From Pseudomonadota bacterium (GTDB lineage Bacteria > Pseudomonadota > Gammaproteobacteria > Burkholderiales > Burkholderiaceae_C), in the NCBI GenBank assembly GCA_019351955.1, contig JABBOE010000026.1, positions 1 to 34,398 on the forward strand: 34,398 nucleotides of DNA, written 5' to 3'. A program made the translations under genes and the position numbers. Shown here one piece after another: positions 1 through 10,304 of this stretch. Under the pieces are notes generated by a model. That model ran no database searches. It was not told the origin of the DNA and worked only from the letters and a program-made list of their open reading frames with translations. Positions within the stretch are counted from its first letter, which is position 1, and each line of letters opens with the position of its first letter.

Positions 1-569
1 GCGGCATCGCGCCCGGAAGGCGCTCGTCATCGTACAGGTTGGGCTCGCGCTGGTTTCTTCGTTGCAGTTGCCATTGTGATTCTCCTTGATCAAGTGTTAT
101 GAATGCCAATCCGCATCAGCAGCATCCAAAGCTCCTCATGGCCCCGCCTCCCGGCGGTTTCCGATACGGGACATTTGCAGACGCGCTCATGGGTAAAACC
201 CCGGACCAACCAGCGCTGGTTGGCCAAGAGCCACTCACGAAGCGCGATATAGGGTTTTGCGCTTCGATGAATGTTGCAACACCCGCGATCCGGATTATGG
301 AGATTCCGAACGTCGCGGGACTTTGAACCATGCCAAGCTCGTATCCCGCAACTGGGATATTCAGGCCTGGATGATCACGATCAGGGTGCAAACAAAGGGT
401 AAAACCACCTTTGGACGCGGCTGAAACGAGGGAGCGGAGCCTGCTCCACGGTGCAGATGCGGCTCGGCACGCGTGCATTGATTCGTGGTTTCCGCACTGC
501 TTCAAGAGACGGATCCTGGGAAATTGAAGAACATGTGATTGGATTTGCCTGCCAATTGCAAATTGAGGA

Positions 570-1814
570 TTATTCCCAGGACAGCGACCCGCCCGATTGG
601 TATTCAATCACGCGGGTCTCAAAGAAATTGCGTTCCTTCTTGAGGTCGATCATCTCGCTCATCCAGGGGAATGGATTTTCCTCACTCGGGAAGATGGCAT
701 CCAGTCCGATTTGCTGCGCTCGGCGATTGGCAATGAAGCGCAAATATCCTTTGAACATCGAGGCGTTGAGGCCCAGGACGCCTCGGGGCATGGTGTCTTC
801 TGCATACGCATACTCGAGTTCAACCGCCTTATGGAACAGCGCCGTGATTTCCTCCCTGAATGCGCGGGTCCACAGCTGAGGGTTTTCGAGCTTGATTTGG
901 TTGACGAGATCGATGCCGAAGTTGCAGTGCATGGATTCATCACGCAGGATGTATTGATACTGTTCAGCCGCGCCCGTCATTTTGTTCTGACGACCCATGG
1001 ACAGAATCTGGGCGAACCCGACGTAAAAGAACAATCCTTCCATCAGGCATGCAAAAACGATGATCGATCGCAGGAGTTCCTGATCGTTGCGCTCAGTACC
1101 GCCGAACGCCGACGTGCGGAACTCGGGATTGGTGAGGGTGTCGATGAAGGGAATGAGAAATTCATCCTTGTTCCGAATCGACGGAATTTCGTGGTACGCG
1201 TTGAAAATTTCCCCTTCATCCAAGCCCAGGGATTCGACGATGTATTGGTAGGCGTGGGTGTGGATCGCCTCTTCAAAACCTTGGCGGAGCAAAAACTGCC
1301 GACACTCGGGGTTTGTGATGTGCCTGTAGGTGCCCAGAACGATATTGTTGGCCGCCAACGAATCAGCCGTGACAAAGAAGCCGAGATTGCGTTTGACAAT
1401 TCGACGTTCGTCGTCGGTCAGACCGCTCGGATCTTTCCACAGCGCGATGTCACGGGACATATTGATTTCCTGCGGCATCCAATGGTTTGCGCAGGACGCC
1501 AAATATTTGTCCCAGGCCCACTTGTATTTGAATGGGACGAGCTGGTTGACATCAGCACGGCAATTGATGATGCGCTTGTCTTCGGCATTCACCCGACTGG
1601 TGGATGCCGACCGTTGGCTATATGCAGTGGCGACGTCGGTGGCGTGCGACCCACCCAATACTTCCGCCATGGTGCCCGTCTGGCGAACTGTTGATGCGGA
1701 AGCGGCGGGATGGAGAAAATCAGAGGGGGAGGTAAAAGACGACGGCGAAAAGTCCGCCGGCTTGCCTGCAGAAGGCGCGCTTGGGTTTACGGTATTTTCT
1801 TCCCAACTCAGCAT
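570..1814 (-). CDS. nrdB: Class Ia ribonucleoside-diphosphate reductase beta subunit
   Basis: Translation carries R2-type motifs ([53 protein letters not shown]). Start taken at [10 protein letters not shown] rather than the longest ORF start at 1832. Confidence 0.95.
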   Translation of the reverse strand: MLSWEENTVNPSAPSAGKPADFSPSSFTSPSDFLHPAASASTVRQTGTMAEVLGGSHATDVATAYSQRSASTSRVNAEDKRIINCRADVNQLVPFKYKWAWDKYLASCANHWMPQEINMSRDIALWKDPSGLTDDERRIVKRNLGFFVTADSLAANNIVLGTYRHITNPECRQFLLRQGFEEAIHTHAYQYIVESLGLDEGEIFNAYHEIPSIRNKDEFLIPFIDTLTNPEFRTSAFGGTERNDQELLRSIIVFACLMEGLFFYVGFAQILSMGRQNKMTGAAEQYQYILRDESMHCNFGIDLVNQIKLENPQLWTRAFREEITALFHKAVELEYAYAEDTMPRGVLGLNASMFKGYLRFIANRRAQQIGLDAIFPSEENPFPWMSEMIDLKKERNFFETRVIEYQSGGSLSWE

Positions 1815-1975
1815 GTCTGTTCCTTCGGTCAATTATCAATTGTTTATGAAGCACATTCAATATGCTGTGCATCAATCATTCGCAAATCGGGAGATCGTGG
1901 ATCGCACTCTGATGCGCAAAACCAACGATCAGCCGTGTATGCAGGTAAAGGGCCAAGTATCCCGAGGCCGCGCGG

Positions 1976-4912
1976 TTATTGGCAGGCCTCACAACCAGGA
2001 TCGTCAATTGCGCAGAACTTGATGTCGGTTGCAGCCGTGGGCGGTACAACTGACTGTTGTGCTGCAGGGGCAGCGGACATGGGCGAGCCCCCCGCGGGTT
2101 GCTGCACGGCATTGAGTTTGCTGGATTTCACCGTGGATTTCTCCGCGTGCGTCGCACTCATTGTGCGCAGGTAATACGTGGTCTTGAGACCGCGCAGCCA
2201 AGCGAGTTTGTAGGTGTCGTCGAGCTTCTTGCCCGAAGCGCCGGCCATGTAGATGTTGAGCGACTGTGCTTGGTCGATCCACTTGCTGCGTCGGGCTGCG
2301 GCCTCGATGATCCATTGCGTGTCGACCTCGAATGCGGTGGCGTAGAGGGCCTTCAGATCGGCGGGGATGCGATCAATGGGCTGGACACTGCCGTCGAAAT
2401 ACTTGAGATCGGCGACCATGACCTGGTCCCAAAGGTCGCGCGCTTTGAGGTCGCGGACCAGGTACTGGTTGGCGACGGTGAACTCACCCGACAGGTTGGA
2501 CTTGACATAAAGGTTCTGGAAGGTGGGCTCGATGCAGGCGTCAACGCCAATGATGTTGGAGATCGTGGCAGTCGGCGCAATGGCGACGCAGTTGGAGTTG
2601 CGCATGCCATGGGTGCGCACGCGCTCGCGCAGCGCATCCCAGTTCAGGCTCGTGGAAAGATCGATGTCGACGTAGCCACCTCGCTGATCCGCCAGAAGCT
2701 TGAGCGTGTCATGCGGCAGGATGCCCTGGTCCCAAAGTGAGCCCGGATAGCTGCTGTAGCGGCCACGCTCCTGCGCCAGTTCCGTGGATGCCCAGTAGGC
2801 CTGGTAGCACACCGCTTCCATTGAACGATCGGCGAACTCCACAGCAGCCTGCGACCCATAGGGGATGCGCGCCAGATGGAGGCAATCCTGAAAGCCCATG
2901 ATGCCCAGGCCGACGGGACGGTGCTTGAGGTTGGAGTTACGCGCCTTGGCGACAGCGTAATAATTGATGTCGATGACGTTGTCCAGCATGCGCATGGCCA
3001 CCGACACAGTGCGCTTGAGTTTGTCGTGATCCAACACATAGGCGCCATCCCCCTGCTGTTTGAGATGCGCGACAAGGTTGACTGATCCGAGGTTGCATAC
3101 GGCAATTTCAGTGCCACTGGTATTGAGGGTGATTTCCGTGCATAGATTACTTGAGTGCACCACGCCCACGTGTTGCTGCGGACTACGCACGTTGCAGGCA
3201 TCTTTGAAGGTGATCCAGGGATGGCCAGTTTCGAACAGCATGGTGAGCATCTTGCGCCAGAGTTGCGCGGCGGGAACCGTCTTGTGCAGCTTGATCTCGC
3301 CGTGAGCAGCCCTTTCCTCGTAGCTCAGATAGGCATCTTCGAATGCCCTGCCGAATTTGTCGTGAAGATCGGGCACGTCAGATGGTGAAAACAGAGTCCA
3401 GTTGCCACCTTCCATCACGCGCTTCATGAACAGATCGGGCACCCAGTTGGCAGTGTTCATGTCATGGGTGCGGCGCCGGTCGTCGCCGGTGTTCTTGCGC
3501 AGTTCCAGGAACTCTTCGATGTCGAGGTGCCAGGTCTCCAGGTAGGCGCAGACAGCTCCCTTGCGCTTGCCACCTTGATTCACGGCGACTGCAGTGTCAT
3601 TCACGACCTTCAGAAATGGCACCACACCCTGGCTCTTGCCGTTGGTGCCTTTGATGTGGCTGCCCAGAGCCCGCACCTGGGTCCAGTCGTTGCCCAAGCC
3701 GCCTGCGAACTTCGAAAGCAGCGCGTTTTCCTTGATCGCCTCGTAAATCCCGTCGAGGTCGTCGGCAACCGTGGTGAGATAGCAGCTCGACAGCTGTGAG
3801 CGGCGCGTTCCGGCGTTGAACAGAGTAGGCGTGCTGGACATGAAGTCGAAGCTCGAAAGGATCTCGTAAAACTCGATGGCTCGGGTTTCGCGGTCGATCT
3901 CGTTGAGAGCCAAGCCCATGGCCACGCGCATGAAAAACGCCTGCGGCAACTCGATGCGCCGGCCATCCTTGTTATGACGGGTGTCGGCGCGATTGGCCAG
4001 GAAGTAACGGTCATACAGCGTCTGCAGGCCAAGGTAATCGAACTGCAAATCGCGCTCCGGCTTGAGCGCGGCGCCCAGGCGTGCCAAATCGTATTGAGCC
4101 AATCGATCGTCAAGCAGCTCGAGTTCAACGCCCTCCTTGATGAAATCGGGAAAGTATTGGGGGTAGCGGGTTGTCATGAGCTCCTGCACAACGTCCTCGC
4201 CGAGCACGTCCTTGCGAATGGTGTGAAGCAATAGACGGGCGGTGGCCTTCGCATAGCCTGGGTCGCTCTCAATGAGGGTCCGGGCCGCCAAGATGGCAGC
4301 TTTGTACACCTCTGCCATCGGGACGCCGTCATAGAGATTGCGCTGGGTCTCGGCGAGAATCGGCTCCGGTTTGACATCGGCCCCGAGGTCCGCGCAGCAC
4401 GAACGCACCAGAGCTTCCAGCGCTGCCGCATCCAGCGGCCTGCGCACGCCCTCGTCGGTGACATGCAGAGCATGTGGCGCCGGTGTCGTGGCACCCTGCT
4501 TTTGTTTTGCGCGCTCCTGTGCGCGTCTCTCCCGATAGAGCACATAGGCACGCGCCACCTCATGCTGGCCGGCGCGCATGAGCGCAAGCTCCGCATGGTC
4601 CTGGATGTCTTCGATGTGGAACGTGCCGCCGCCCGGGCGGCTGCGCATCAGGGCGCGCACCACGGCTTGCGTCAGATCTTCCACCTGCTCGCGCATGCTG
4701 GCGGAGACAGCGCTTTGCCCGCCTTGTACGGCGAGGAAGGCCTTGGTCAGCGCAATGTGAATCTTGGCCGGCTCGAAACCCACAACCGCCCCGTTGCGAC
4801 GGATGATCTTGTAATCGCCATAGACCTGCGGTTGGGATGCGTCGGGGCCATGAGCTTGCATGGGCATCGCAGCGGGTGCATCGGCGGCGGCGGGTGTGGA
4901 ATCGAGGTTCAT
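1976..4912 (-). CDS. nrdA: Class Ia ribonucleoside-diphosphate reductase alpha subunit, with N-terminal ATP-cone
   Basis: ATP-cone-like N-terminus (YKIIRRNGAVVGFEPAKIHIALTKAFL), NrdA core (SSCYLTTVADDLDGIYEAIKENALLSKFAGGLGND, NLCTEITLNTSGTEIAVCNLGSVNL), C-terminal CEACQ. ATG at 4912 preceded by AAGGAGA on the minus strand. Confidence 0.95.
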   Translation of the reverse strand: MNLDSTPAAADAPAAMPMQAHGPDASQPQVYGDYKIIRRNGAVVGFEPAKIHIALTKAFLAVQGGQSAVSASMREQVEDLTQAVVRALMRSRPGGGTFHIEDIQDHAELALMRAGQHEVARAYVLYRERRAQERAKQKQGATTPAPHALHVTDEGVRRPLDAAALEALVRSCCADLGADVKPEPILAETQRNLYDGVPMAEVYKAAILAARTLIESDPGYAKATARLLLHTIRKDVLGEDVVQELMTTRYPQYFPDFIKEGVELELLDDRLAQYDLARLGAALKPERDLQFDYLGLQTLYDRYFLANRADTRHNKDGRRIELPQAFFMRVAMGLALNEIDRETRAIEFYEILSSFDFMSSTPTLFNAGTRRSQLSSCYLTTVADDLDGIYEAIKENALLSKFAGGLGNDWTQVRALGSHIKGTNGKSQGVVPFLKVVNDTAVAVNQGGKRKGAVCAYLETWHLDIEEFLELRKNTGDDRRRTHDMNTANWVPDLFMKRVMEGGNWTLFSPSDVPDLHDKFGRAFEDAYLSYEERAAHGEIKLHKTVPAAQLWRKMLTMLFETGHPWITFKDACNVRSPQQHVGVVHSSNLCTEITLNTSGTEIAVCNLGSVNLVAHLKQQGDGAYVLDHDKLKRTVSVAMRMLDNVIDINYYAVAKARNSNLKHRPVGLGIMGFQDCLHLARIPYGSQAAVEFADRSMEAVCYQAYWASTELAQERGRYSSYPGSLWDQGILPHDTLKLLADQRGGYVDIDLSTSLNWDALRERVRTHGMRNSNCVAIAPTATISNIIGVDACIEPTFQNLYVKSNLSGEFTVANQYLVRDLKARDLWDQVMVADLKYFDGSVQPIDRIPADLKALYATAFEVDTQWIIEAAARRSKWIDQAQSLNIYMAGASGKKLDDTYKLAWLRGLKTTYYLRTMSATHAEKSTVKSSKLNAVQQPAGGSPMSAAPAAQQSVVPPTAATDIKFCAIDDPGCEACQ

Positions 4913-5143
4913 GCAAGGTCTCCTTGAATCTTGGTCAGGCATCGGGGGCGCTGCCGAATGAACAGGCGGCAGCGGGATGAAGGGGCATGTGAGGCGCGTG
5001 CATCGGGGGCGAAGGTCGTGCTGGGTTGTCGGGCGGATGCACAGGTATGTCTCGTGGATCAGGGCCGGGCTCTTCTCGGGCCCGAACGTTGTCGATTCAG
5101 CTCGGAAGAGCTGATCGGCCGCCATGCGGGATGCACTCGTTTC

Positions 5144-5192
5144 GCACTATATCTAGCGTTGTAAGGGATAGCAAGACCCCATAGCTAGTGCA
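5144..5192 (-). promoter_or_regulatory. Putative paired NrdR boxes upstream of nrdA
   Basis: CTATATCTAG at 5147-5156 and weaker CCATAGCTAG at 5179-5188, spaced 32 bp, compared by eye with the NrdR-box core CwAtATaTwG. Confidence 0.6.
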
Positions 5193-5242
5193 CAGCATTT
5201 TCACAACTTGTCCACATCGCAGCCGCCCGCAAAACGGGAAAA

Positions 5243-5860
5243 TCAGGCTTTGACTAAGGGAAAACCTGTGGAAGCGAGGCCGCTTGCGCGACGCAGCGCG
5301 GTCCAGTCAAAGCAAGGACCGGGGTCCGTCTTACGCCCTGGCGCAACATCGCTGTGACCCACGATGAAACGGATGGGATAGGCCTCGATCAATGCGCCTA
5401 CCAAGGCCGCGAGCGTGTCATATTGCGCCGCTTCAAACGGGATGGTGTCGCTGCCTTCCAGCTCAACGCCCAGGCTGTAGTCGTTGCACCGACTACGGCC
5501 TTGGAACGAGGATGCGCCGGCATGCCAGGCACGCTGCTCGCACCCGACGTATTGCACAAGCGTTCCATCGCGCCGCACCAGAAAATGGGCCGATACACGC
5601 AGGCCTTCCAGCGCGGCGAAGCTGGCGTGTGCGCGGCTGTCGAGCGTGCCAAGAAACAGAGCGTCGATGAAATTGCCCCCGAACTGGCCTGCGGGCAAGG
5701 AGATGTTGTGCAGCACCACCAGATCCAGTGTCGTGCCAAAGGGCCGCGCATCGCAATGCGGTGAAGGCCGGTGCTGCGCGTGGCGATACCAGCCATGGTC
5801 GAACAGCGCCGAGGCTGGTGGCTGCGCACGCGCTGCGGGGTCAGAACGCCTCGGGGCCAT
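5243..5860 (-). CDS. ampD: 1,6-anhydro-N-acetylmuramyl-L-alanine amidase AmpD
   Basis: LVVLHNISLPAGQFGG, VSAHFLVRRDGTLVQYV, AWHAGASSFQGRSRCNDYSLGVELEG, GHSDVAPGRKTDPGPCFDW are typical of AmpD. Confidence 0.93.
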   Translation of the reverse strand: MAPRRSDPAARAQPPASALFDHGWYRHAQHRPSPHCDARPFGTTLDLVVLHNISLPAGQFGGNFIDALFLGTLDSRAHASFAALEGLRVSAHFLVRRDGTLVQYVGCEQRAWHAGASSFQGRSRCNDYSLGVELEGSDTIPFEAAQYDTLAALVGALIEAYPIRFIVGHSDVAPGRKTDPGPCFDWTALRRASGLASTGFPLVKA

Positions 5861-7316
5861 CGTCGCGTATGTTGAGACGCTCCATGCGGTAGCGCATCTG
5901 GCGCAGATTCAACCCGAGCAGCAGGCCGGCGGCCGTGCGGTTGAAACGGGTTCGGCGCAGGGCTTCGAGAAGGATGCCACGCTCGATCTGATCGAGGTAG
6001 GTGGACAAATCCAGCGGTAGGACGGGTGCCCGCCAGTTCGTCGGTGCCGCTGCGGCTGAGCGTGGCGCAACCGCAGCCGACCAGGGTCCCGGTACCGGGA
6101 AGTCCACGGCGGGCGCACGGGTTGGCGGGGCGCTGCGTCCAGCGGAATGATCATCAGGTGGGGGATCAAGATCCTGCGGGCCGATGATGTCGGATGTGGA
6201 CAGCGCGGTCGCCCGGTGCAGAAGATTTTCCAGTTCGCGCACATTGCCTGGAAAGGCATGCATTCGCAGCTGCAGCAAGGCCTCCGGGCTGAGACGCAGC
6301 TCCGGACGCTCGTGGTCGGAGCGGATGCGGCGAAGCAGTGCGTCGACGAGCAAGGGAAGATCGTCCAGTCGTTCGCGCAGCGGTGGCAGGGCCACGCCGA
6401 TGACGTTGAGCCTGTAATACAGGTCCTGCCTGAACAGCCCCTCTGCCACGCAACGTTGAAGGTCTCGGTGGGTGGCGCTGACGAGACGCACGTCGACCGG
6501 TGTTTCGGCGGTTTCGCCCAATGCACGGATCTTGCGTTCCTGAACGGCCCGCAGCAGTTTAGCCTGCATCGACAGGGGAAGCTCGCCGATTTCATCAAGG
6601 AAGAGCGTGCCGCCACCGGCGGCGGCGAAAAATCCGTCGTGCGAGGCCATGGCTCCAGTGAACGCCCCCTTGCGGTAGCCAAAGAATTCGGCCTCCAACA
6701 TCTGTTCGGGAATTGCGCTGCAATTCACTGGCACGAACGGCCCCGCAGCGCGATTGCTAAGTTCATGCACGGCGCGGGCCGCCAACTCCTTTCCAGTTCC
6801 CGATTCGCCGTGGATCAACACCGGGGCCATGCCGCGGGCCGAGCGGCGAAGCGTGTCCTTGACCGCCTGCATCGGCGCTGATTCGCCCACCATGGCCTGC
6901 AGCGCCGCTGTCTGCTTTTCCGGGGTTCCGGCAACCGCGCCCTGCACGATGGCCGAGCGCACCACTTGACGCAATTGGCGCAAGTCCACGGGTTTGGTGA
7001 GGTAGTCGAAGGCGCCCATCTTCAGGGCCTGCACGGCGGTGGAGGCGCTGCCGTAGGCTGTGGCCATGATGATGCGCTCACCGCGCTTCTGAGCGGCCGA
7101 CCAAGCCAGGATGTCGAGCCCTTCGCCATCGGGCAGTCGCATGTCAACGATGGCGACGTCGAAGCGGTGTTGATTCATGCGCGCGCGCGCCTCAGCGACG
7201 CTCTCGGCTTCTTCGACCTGCCAGCCTTCACGCACCAGGGTCAACGTATAGAGCTCGCGCAAATCAGGCTCATCATCGACGATGAGGATGCGAATTGGGG
7301 CTACTGCTTCGGACAT
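5841..7316 (-). CDS. pilR: Sigma-54-dependent response regulator, PilR-like (receiver + AAA+ + Fis-type HTH)
   Basis: Receiver domain (ILIVDDEPDLRELY), GESGTGKE, GAFTGA, C-terminal RTRFNRTAAGLLLGLNLRQMRYRMERL; adjacent sensor kinase. Confidence 0.88.
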   Translation of the reverse strand: MSEAVAPIRILIVDDEPDLRELYTLTLVREGWQVEEAESVAEARARMNQHRFDVAIVDMRLPDGEGLDILAWSAAQKRGERIIMATAYGSASTAVQALKMGAFDYLTKPVDLRQLRQVVRSAIVQGAVAGTPEKQTAALQAMVGESAPMQAVKDTLRRSARGMAPVLIHGESGTGKELAARAVHELSNRAAGPFVPVNCSAIPEQMLEAEFFGYRKGAFTGAMASHDGFFAAAGGGTLFLDEIGELPLSMQAKLLRAVQERKIRALGETAETPVDVRLVSATHRDLQRCVAEGLFRQDLYYRLNVIGVALPPLRERLDDLPLLVDALLRRIRSDHERPELRLSPEALLQLRMHAFPGNVRELENLLHRATALSTSDIIGPQDLDPPPDDHSAGRSAPPTRAPAVDFPVPGPWSAAVAPRSAAAAPTNWRAPVLPLDLSTYLDQIERGILLEALRRTRFNRTAAGLLLGLNLRQMRYRMERLNIRDDGPEAF

Positions 7317-7334
7317 GGATCGGGCTGCTTTGGG

Positions 7335-9059
7335 TCAGGGCCGGCTTTCAATTGCGGCAGTGGTAATGATGACGAACTCTCCGAAGGCCTTCGGGTCATG
7401 CGCGCGCCTGACGCGGTACTCCAGTCGGGCGCCGTAGCGCGAACACAATTCCTGGGAAATATACAAACCCAGGCCCGTGCCGCGGCTGTCGGTGGTAAAA
7501 AAAGGCTCAAACATCTGCGCGCGCTTTTCAGGGGCTACGACCGGGCCGTCATTGGCCACGCTGAGTTCGCGCACTCGTCCAATGCCGCGCAGGCGCACGC
7601 GGATGGCTCCTGCGCGGGTGCTGGCGAAGCGGCGTGCGTTGCCGAGCAGATTCACCAGCACACGGCGCAGGTGCTGCGGATCAAAATGCAGGATCGCCGC
7701 CTCGTCGTCAGCCAGCAGTGCGACGCGCCCTTGCCCGTCGTGGTCAAACTCTGTGACCAATTCGCGCAGCATGCGCATGGGTTGCAGATCGATGCCTTCG
7801 CGCGCGGTGGATCGTCCGAGGTCAAGCACGTCTTCCACGATGCGGTTGAGCCGGTCCACATTCTGTGCAATCAACGCGGACATGCGCTCGCGCTGAACGT
7901 CATTCAGTCCGGGTTCGGTCGAGAGCTGGTTCGCCTGGGCAATGGCACTCAAGGGGTTGCGAATCTCGTGCGCGACACCGGCGACAAGACGCCCAAGCGC
8001 CGCAAGTTTGTCCTGCTGGATCTGATGGCTGATCTCCCGCAGATCCTGGACAAACACGACGTACCCTGGCTCGCCTGGCAATTGGCGCAAAAGTTGCACG
8101 CGCGCCTGCAGGCGCAGTCCGCTTGGCCCCTCGAAGGTGACCGGTGCAGGGGGAAAGCCTAATGCGGCATGCTGGCGCACTGCGTCGGCCAGCACGCGGG
8201 CGCCGGGGTGGCCGGTCAGGAGCACAGGCTCCGCCTCCGCGGTGTTAGGGTCGCTCAAGCCAAGCATGCGCACGGCTGCAGGGTTCGCCGTTTCCACCCG
8301 CAACGTCGCGTCGAGCACCATCACGCCGTCGGGCTGTTCAAGGAGCACATGGCGGTTGATGGCGAGCTGGCGCTTGGCTCGCATTTCACTGGCACGGGCT
8401 CGCTCCTCTTGGCGCACCAGCCGCTGCGATAGTTGCCAGGCCAGCACGCCGATGGCGAAATAGGCAGCCCCGACGAAGCCCGCGCCGAGGAATTGGGGGT
8501 CGGCGAAACGGCCGTTGCCTGCGAGCATCCAAAGGGCCTGCGCGAGAAGAATGAGCGACACGGCAGCGGCTGTGGCGAGCGTAAAGCGCAGGGTTCCATA
8601 TACGCCGGCTGCCAACACGGGTAGCGTGTAGCTGAGAATGAACTCCCGCGAGGGCTGGCCCGCCAAAAATTGCAGCGTGGCATAACCGGCCAAATCGGTC
8701 AGCACGGCCGCCAGGATCTGCCATGCAAAGCCGCGCGAAGTGCTGTGGCTCAACACGAACTGCAGCGTAACCACCACGGCATAACCCAGGGCGATCCACA
8801 ACCCCAGACGATGGCTCGCATGAGCCGGTGCCATCTCCGTCAGCAAAAACCACCCCAGCAAAATTCCACTCATCATCAGGCGCGCGGCGCCGAGCACGCG
8901 GAAGGAGCGCAGACGTTCCCGGCTAGGCGCCACACCCGAGATCATGCGGTCGAGCAGTGCGGAAGGGTGGGCGTTGGCTTGGTGTTCAGGTTGGAAGGCA
9001 AAGCCGCTGTCGGGCCTGCCTTCAGCGTCGCCTTGGCGCAATTCAGCCCAGGCGGGCAT
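7335..9059 (-). CDS. pilS: Membrane sensor histidine kinase, PilS-like
   Basis: N-terminal TM segments, PAS-like domain, VAGVAHEIRNPLSAI H-box, HATPase motif RGTGLGLYISQELCSRYGARL. Start uncertain (M at 9059 or longer ORF to 9182). Confidence 0.82.
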   Translation of the reverse strand: MPAWAELRQGDAEGRPDSGFAFQPEHQANAHPSALLDRMISGVAPSRERLRSFRVLGAARLMMSGILLGWFLLTEMAPAHASHRLGLWIALGYAVVVTLQFVLSHSTSRGFAWQILAAVLTDLAGYATLQFLAGQPSREFILSYTLPVLAAGVYGTLRFTLATAAAVSLILLAQALWMLAGNGRFADPQFLGAGFVGAAYFAIGVLAWQLSQRLVRQEERARASEMRAKRQLAINRHVLLEQPDGVMVLDATLRVETANPAAVRMLGLSDPNTAEAEPVLLTGHPGARVLADAVRQHAALGFPPAPVTFEGPSGLRLQARVQLLRQLPGEPGYVVFVQDLREISHQIQQDKLAALGRLVAGVAHEIRNPLSAIAQANQLSTEPGLNDVQRERMSALIAQNVDRLNRIVEDVLDLGRSTAREGIDLQPMRMLRELVTEFDHDGQGRVALLADDEAAILHFDPQHLRRVLVNLLGNARRFASTRAGAIRVRLRGIGRVRELSVANDGPVVAPEKRAQMFEPFFTTDSRGTGLGLYISQELCSRYGARLEYRVRRAHDPKAFGEFVIITTAAIESRP

Positions 9060-9264
9060 GTTCGGAGCAGCAGTAGGGGTTGTCGCCCTTCCAAACGCAG
9101 CGACTTTGCGGCGCGTGCACGCCGCAATGGCTGCAGGCGTACATGTGTTCCGGAGGAGCAGGCTTGGGGGGTTTGCGCGCACCGGGAATCTCGCGGTGCT
9201 GGTGGCTCTTCTTCAACAGAGTCAGTCCCACGATCACAACCACGAAAACGAGCAGGTATTTCAT
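9043..9264 (-). CDS. PP0621-family small protein (single TM plus Cys-rich C-terminal domain)
   Basis: MKYLLVFVVVIVGLTLLKKSHQHREIPGARKPPKPAPPEHMYACSHCGVHAPQSRCVWKGDNPYCCSEHARLG; TM helix followed by a Cys-rich segment. Confidence 0.75.
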   Translation of the reverse strand: MKYLLVFVVVIVGLTLLKKSHQHREIPGARKPPKPAPPEHMYACSHCGVHAPQSRCVWKGDNPYCCSEHARLG

Positions 9265-10088
9265 CGGTGCAGGATGACCTGAAGTACGAAGCGCGAACCG
9301 ACATAGCTCAGCAACAGCAGGGCTGAACCGGAGAACAACCAGCGCAATGCCTGCCGCCCGCGCCAGCCCAGGACGCCTCGGCCTAGAAGTAGAACTGCAA
9401 ATAGCAGCCATGCCGCTACGGCGAACACCGTTTGGTGGTTCAGTTCGAAGGCGTGCCCGAACAGTCGTTCGCTAAAGCTGATGGCGAAGATCAGGGAAGC
9501 GGTGAGCAAGGCGAAGCCGAGCGCGGCCAACCGGTAGGTCAGCTTTTCAAGGGTCAGCAGAGGAAGGGCCGGCCCGAGTCCCGCCAAAGTCGGCTGGCGT
9601 CGATGCAATGCGCGATCGGCGGACCAAAGCATGAACCCATGCAGCACCGCCGTACCGAATAGGCCATAAGCCGCAATGCCCATGGCCCAATGCAGTGAAA
9701 ACGCGATGCCCGCACCCGGTGGAGCCAGGCGGTCCCCTGGAAAGAACCAGGTCAATAGCAGGGAGATCGCCGCCAGCAGACAGATCCATGACCGCAGCCC
9801 CTGTAAGGGGTAATAAAGGCTTTCCACCCAGTACACGGCTGCAACCAGCCAAAACGTGAGCGACAGTGCCGGGGCAAACCCGAAATCTGGATCATGCAGA
9901 CCCTGAAGGACGAGGACAAAGCTGCTGGCATGGGCAAGCCACGCCAGCAGCATGGCTACGGTGGCAGCATCGCGATAGGGATGCGCCGGTGAGGCTTGGG
10001 TCGCGCGCGCTCGCCCACCACGCGGACGGGCAAGCAACGAAGCCAGCAGGTAGAGTACGAAGGCTGAGCCGTTGACTAAAATCCACAT
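9261..10088 (-). CDS. Cytochrome c biogenesis / CcsA-HemX-like inner-membrane protein
   Basis: Multi-TM protein with FSLHWAMGIAAYGLFGTAVLHGFMLW and SFSERLFGHAFELNHQTVFAVAAWLLFAVLLLGRGVLGWRGRQALRW. Confidence 0.8.
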   Translation of the reverse strand: MWILVNGSAFVLYLLASLLARPRGGRARATQASPAHPYRDAATVAMLLAWLAHASSFVLVLQGLHDPDFGFAPALSLTFWLVAAVYWVESLYYPLQGLRSWICLLAAISLLLTWFFPGDRLAPPGAGIAFSLHWAMGIAAYGLFGTAVLHGFMLWSADRALHRRQPTLAGLGPALPLLTLEKLTYRLAALGFALLTASLIFAISFSERLFGHAFELNHQTVFAVAAWLLFAVLLLGRGVLGWRGRQALRWLFSGSALLLLSYVGSRFVLQVILHR

Positions 10089-10270
10089 GTTTTGAGTTTA
10101 ACCGAGGGCCTTGCCGATTTTTGCCGCCGTGCGAGGAGGCCCATTGTCTCGCATCCGAGAACCGGGGTGCCGTCCCGGTTGGATGACACCTCAGCAAGTC
10201 CGGTCAGGCGCGCCTGCTCGCCATCCGGTTTACACCGTCCGTTGCCCCTGCAGATGGACACGCCAGACTA

Positions 10271-10300
10271 CCGCAGACCACCGCAGACCACCGCAGACCA
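10271..10300. repeat. Three perfect 10-bp tandem repeats (ccgcagacca x3)
   Basis: Read directly; ends 4 nt before the ffh ATG at 10305. Confidence 0.95.
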
Positions 10301-10304
10301 CTCT

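Noticed and set aside
27-74. 15-aa ORF MATATKKPARAQPVR with a good AAGGAG site at the left edge
   Set aside because: Could be a truncated histone-H1-like gene (such Lys/Ala-rich genes occur near nrdB in Burkholderiales) or a different frame running off the window; too short and too near the edge to call.
116-607. 163-aa minus-strand ORF downstream of nrdB
   Set aside because: No recognisable domain or ribosome-binding site, and it overlaps the nrdB 3' end; insufficient support.
597-1694. 365-aa plus-strand ORF antisense to nrdB
   Set aside because: Shadow ORF; nrdB on the other strand is unambiguous.
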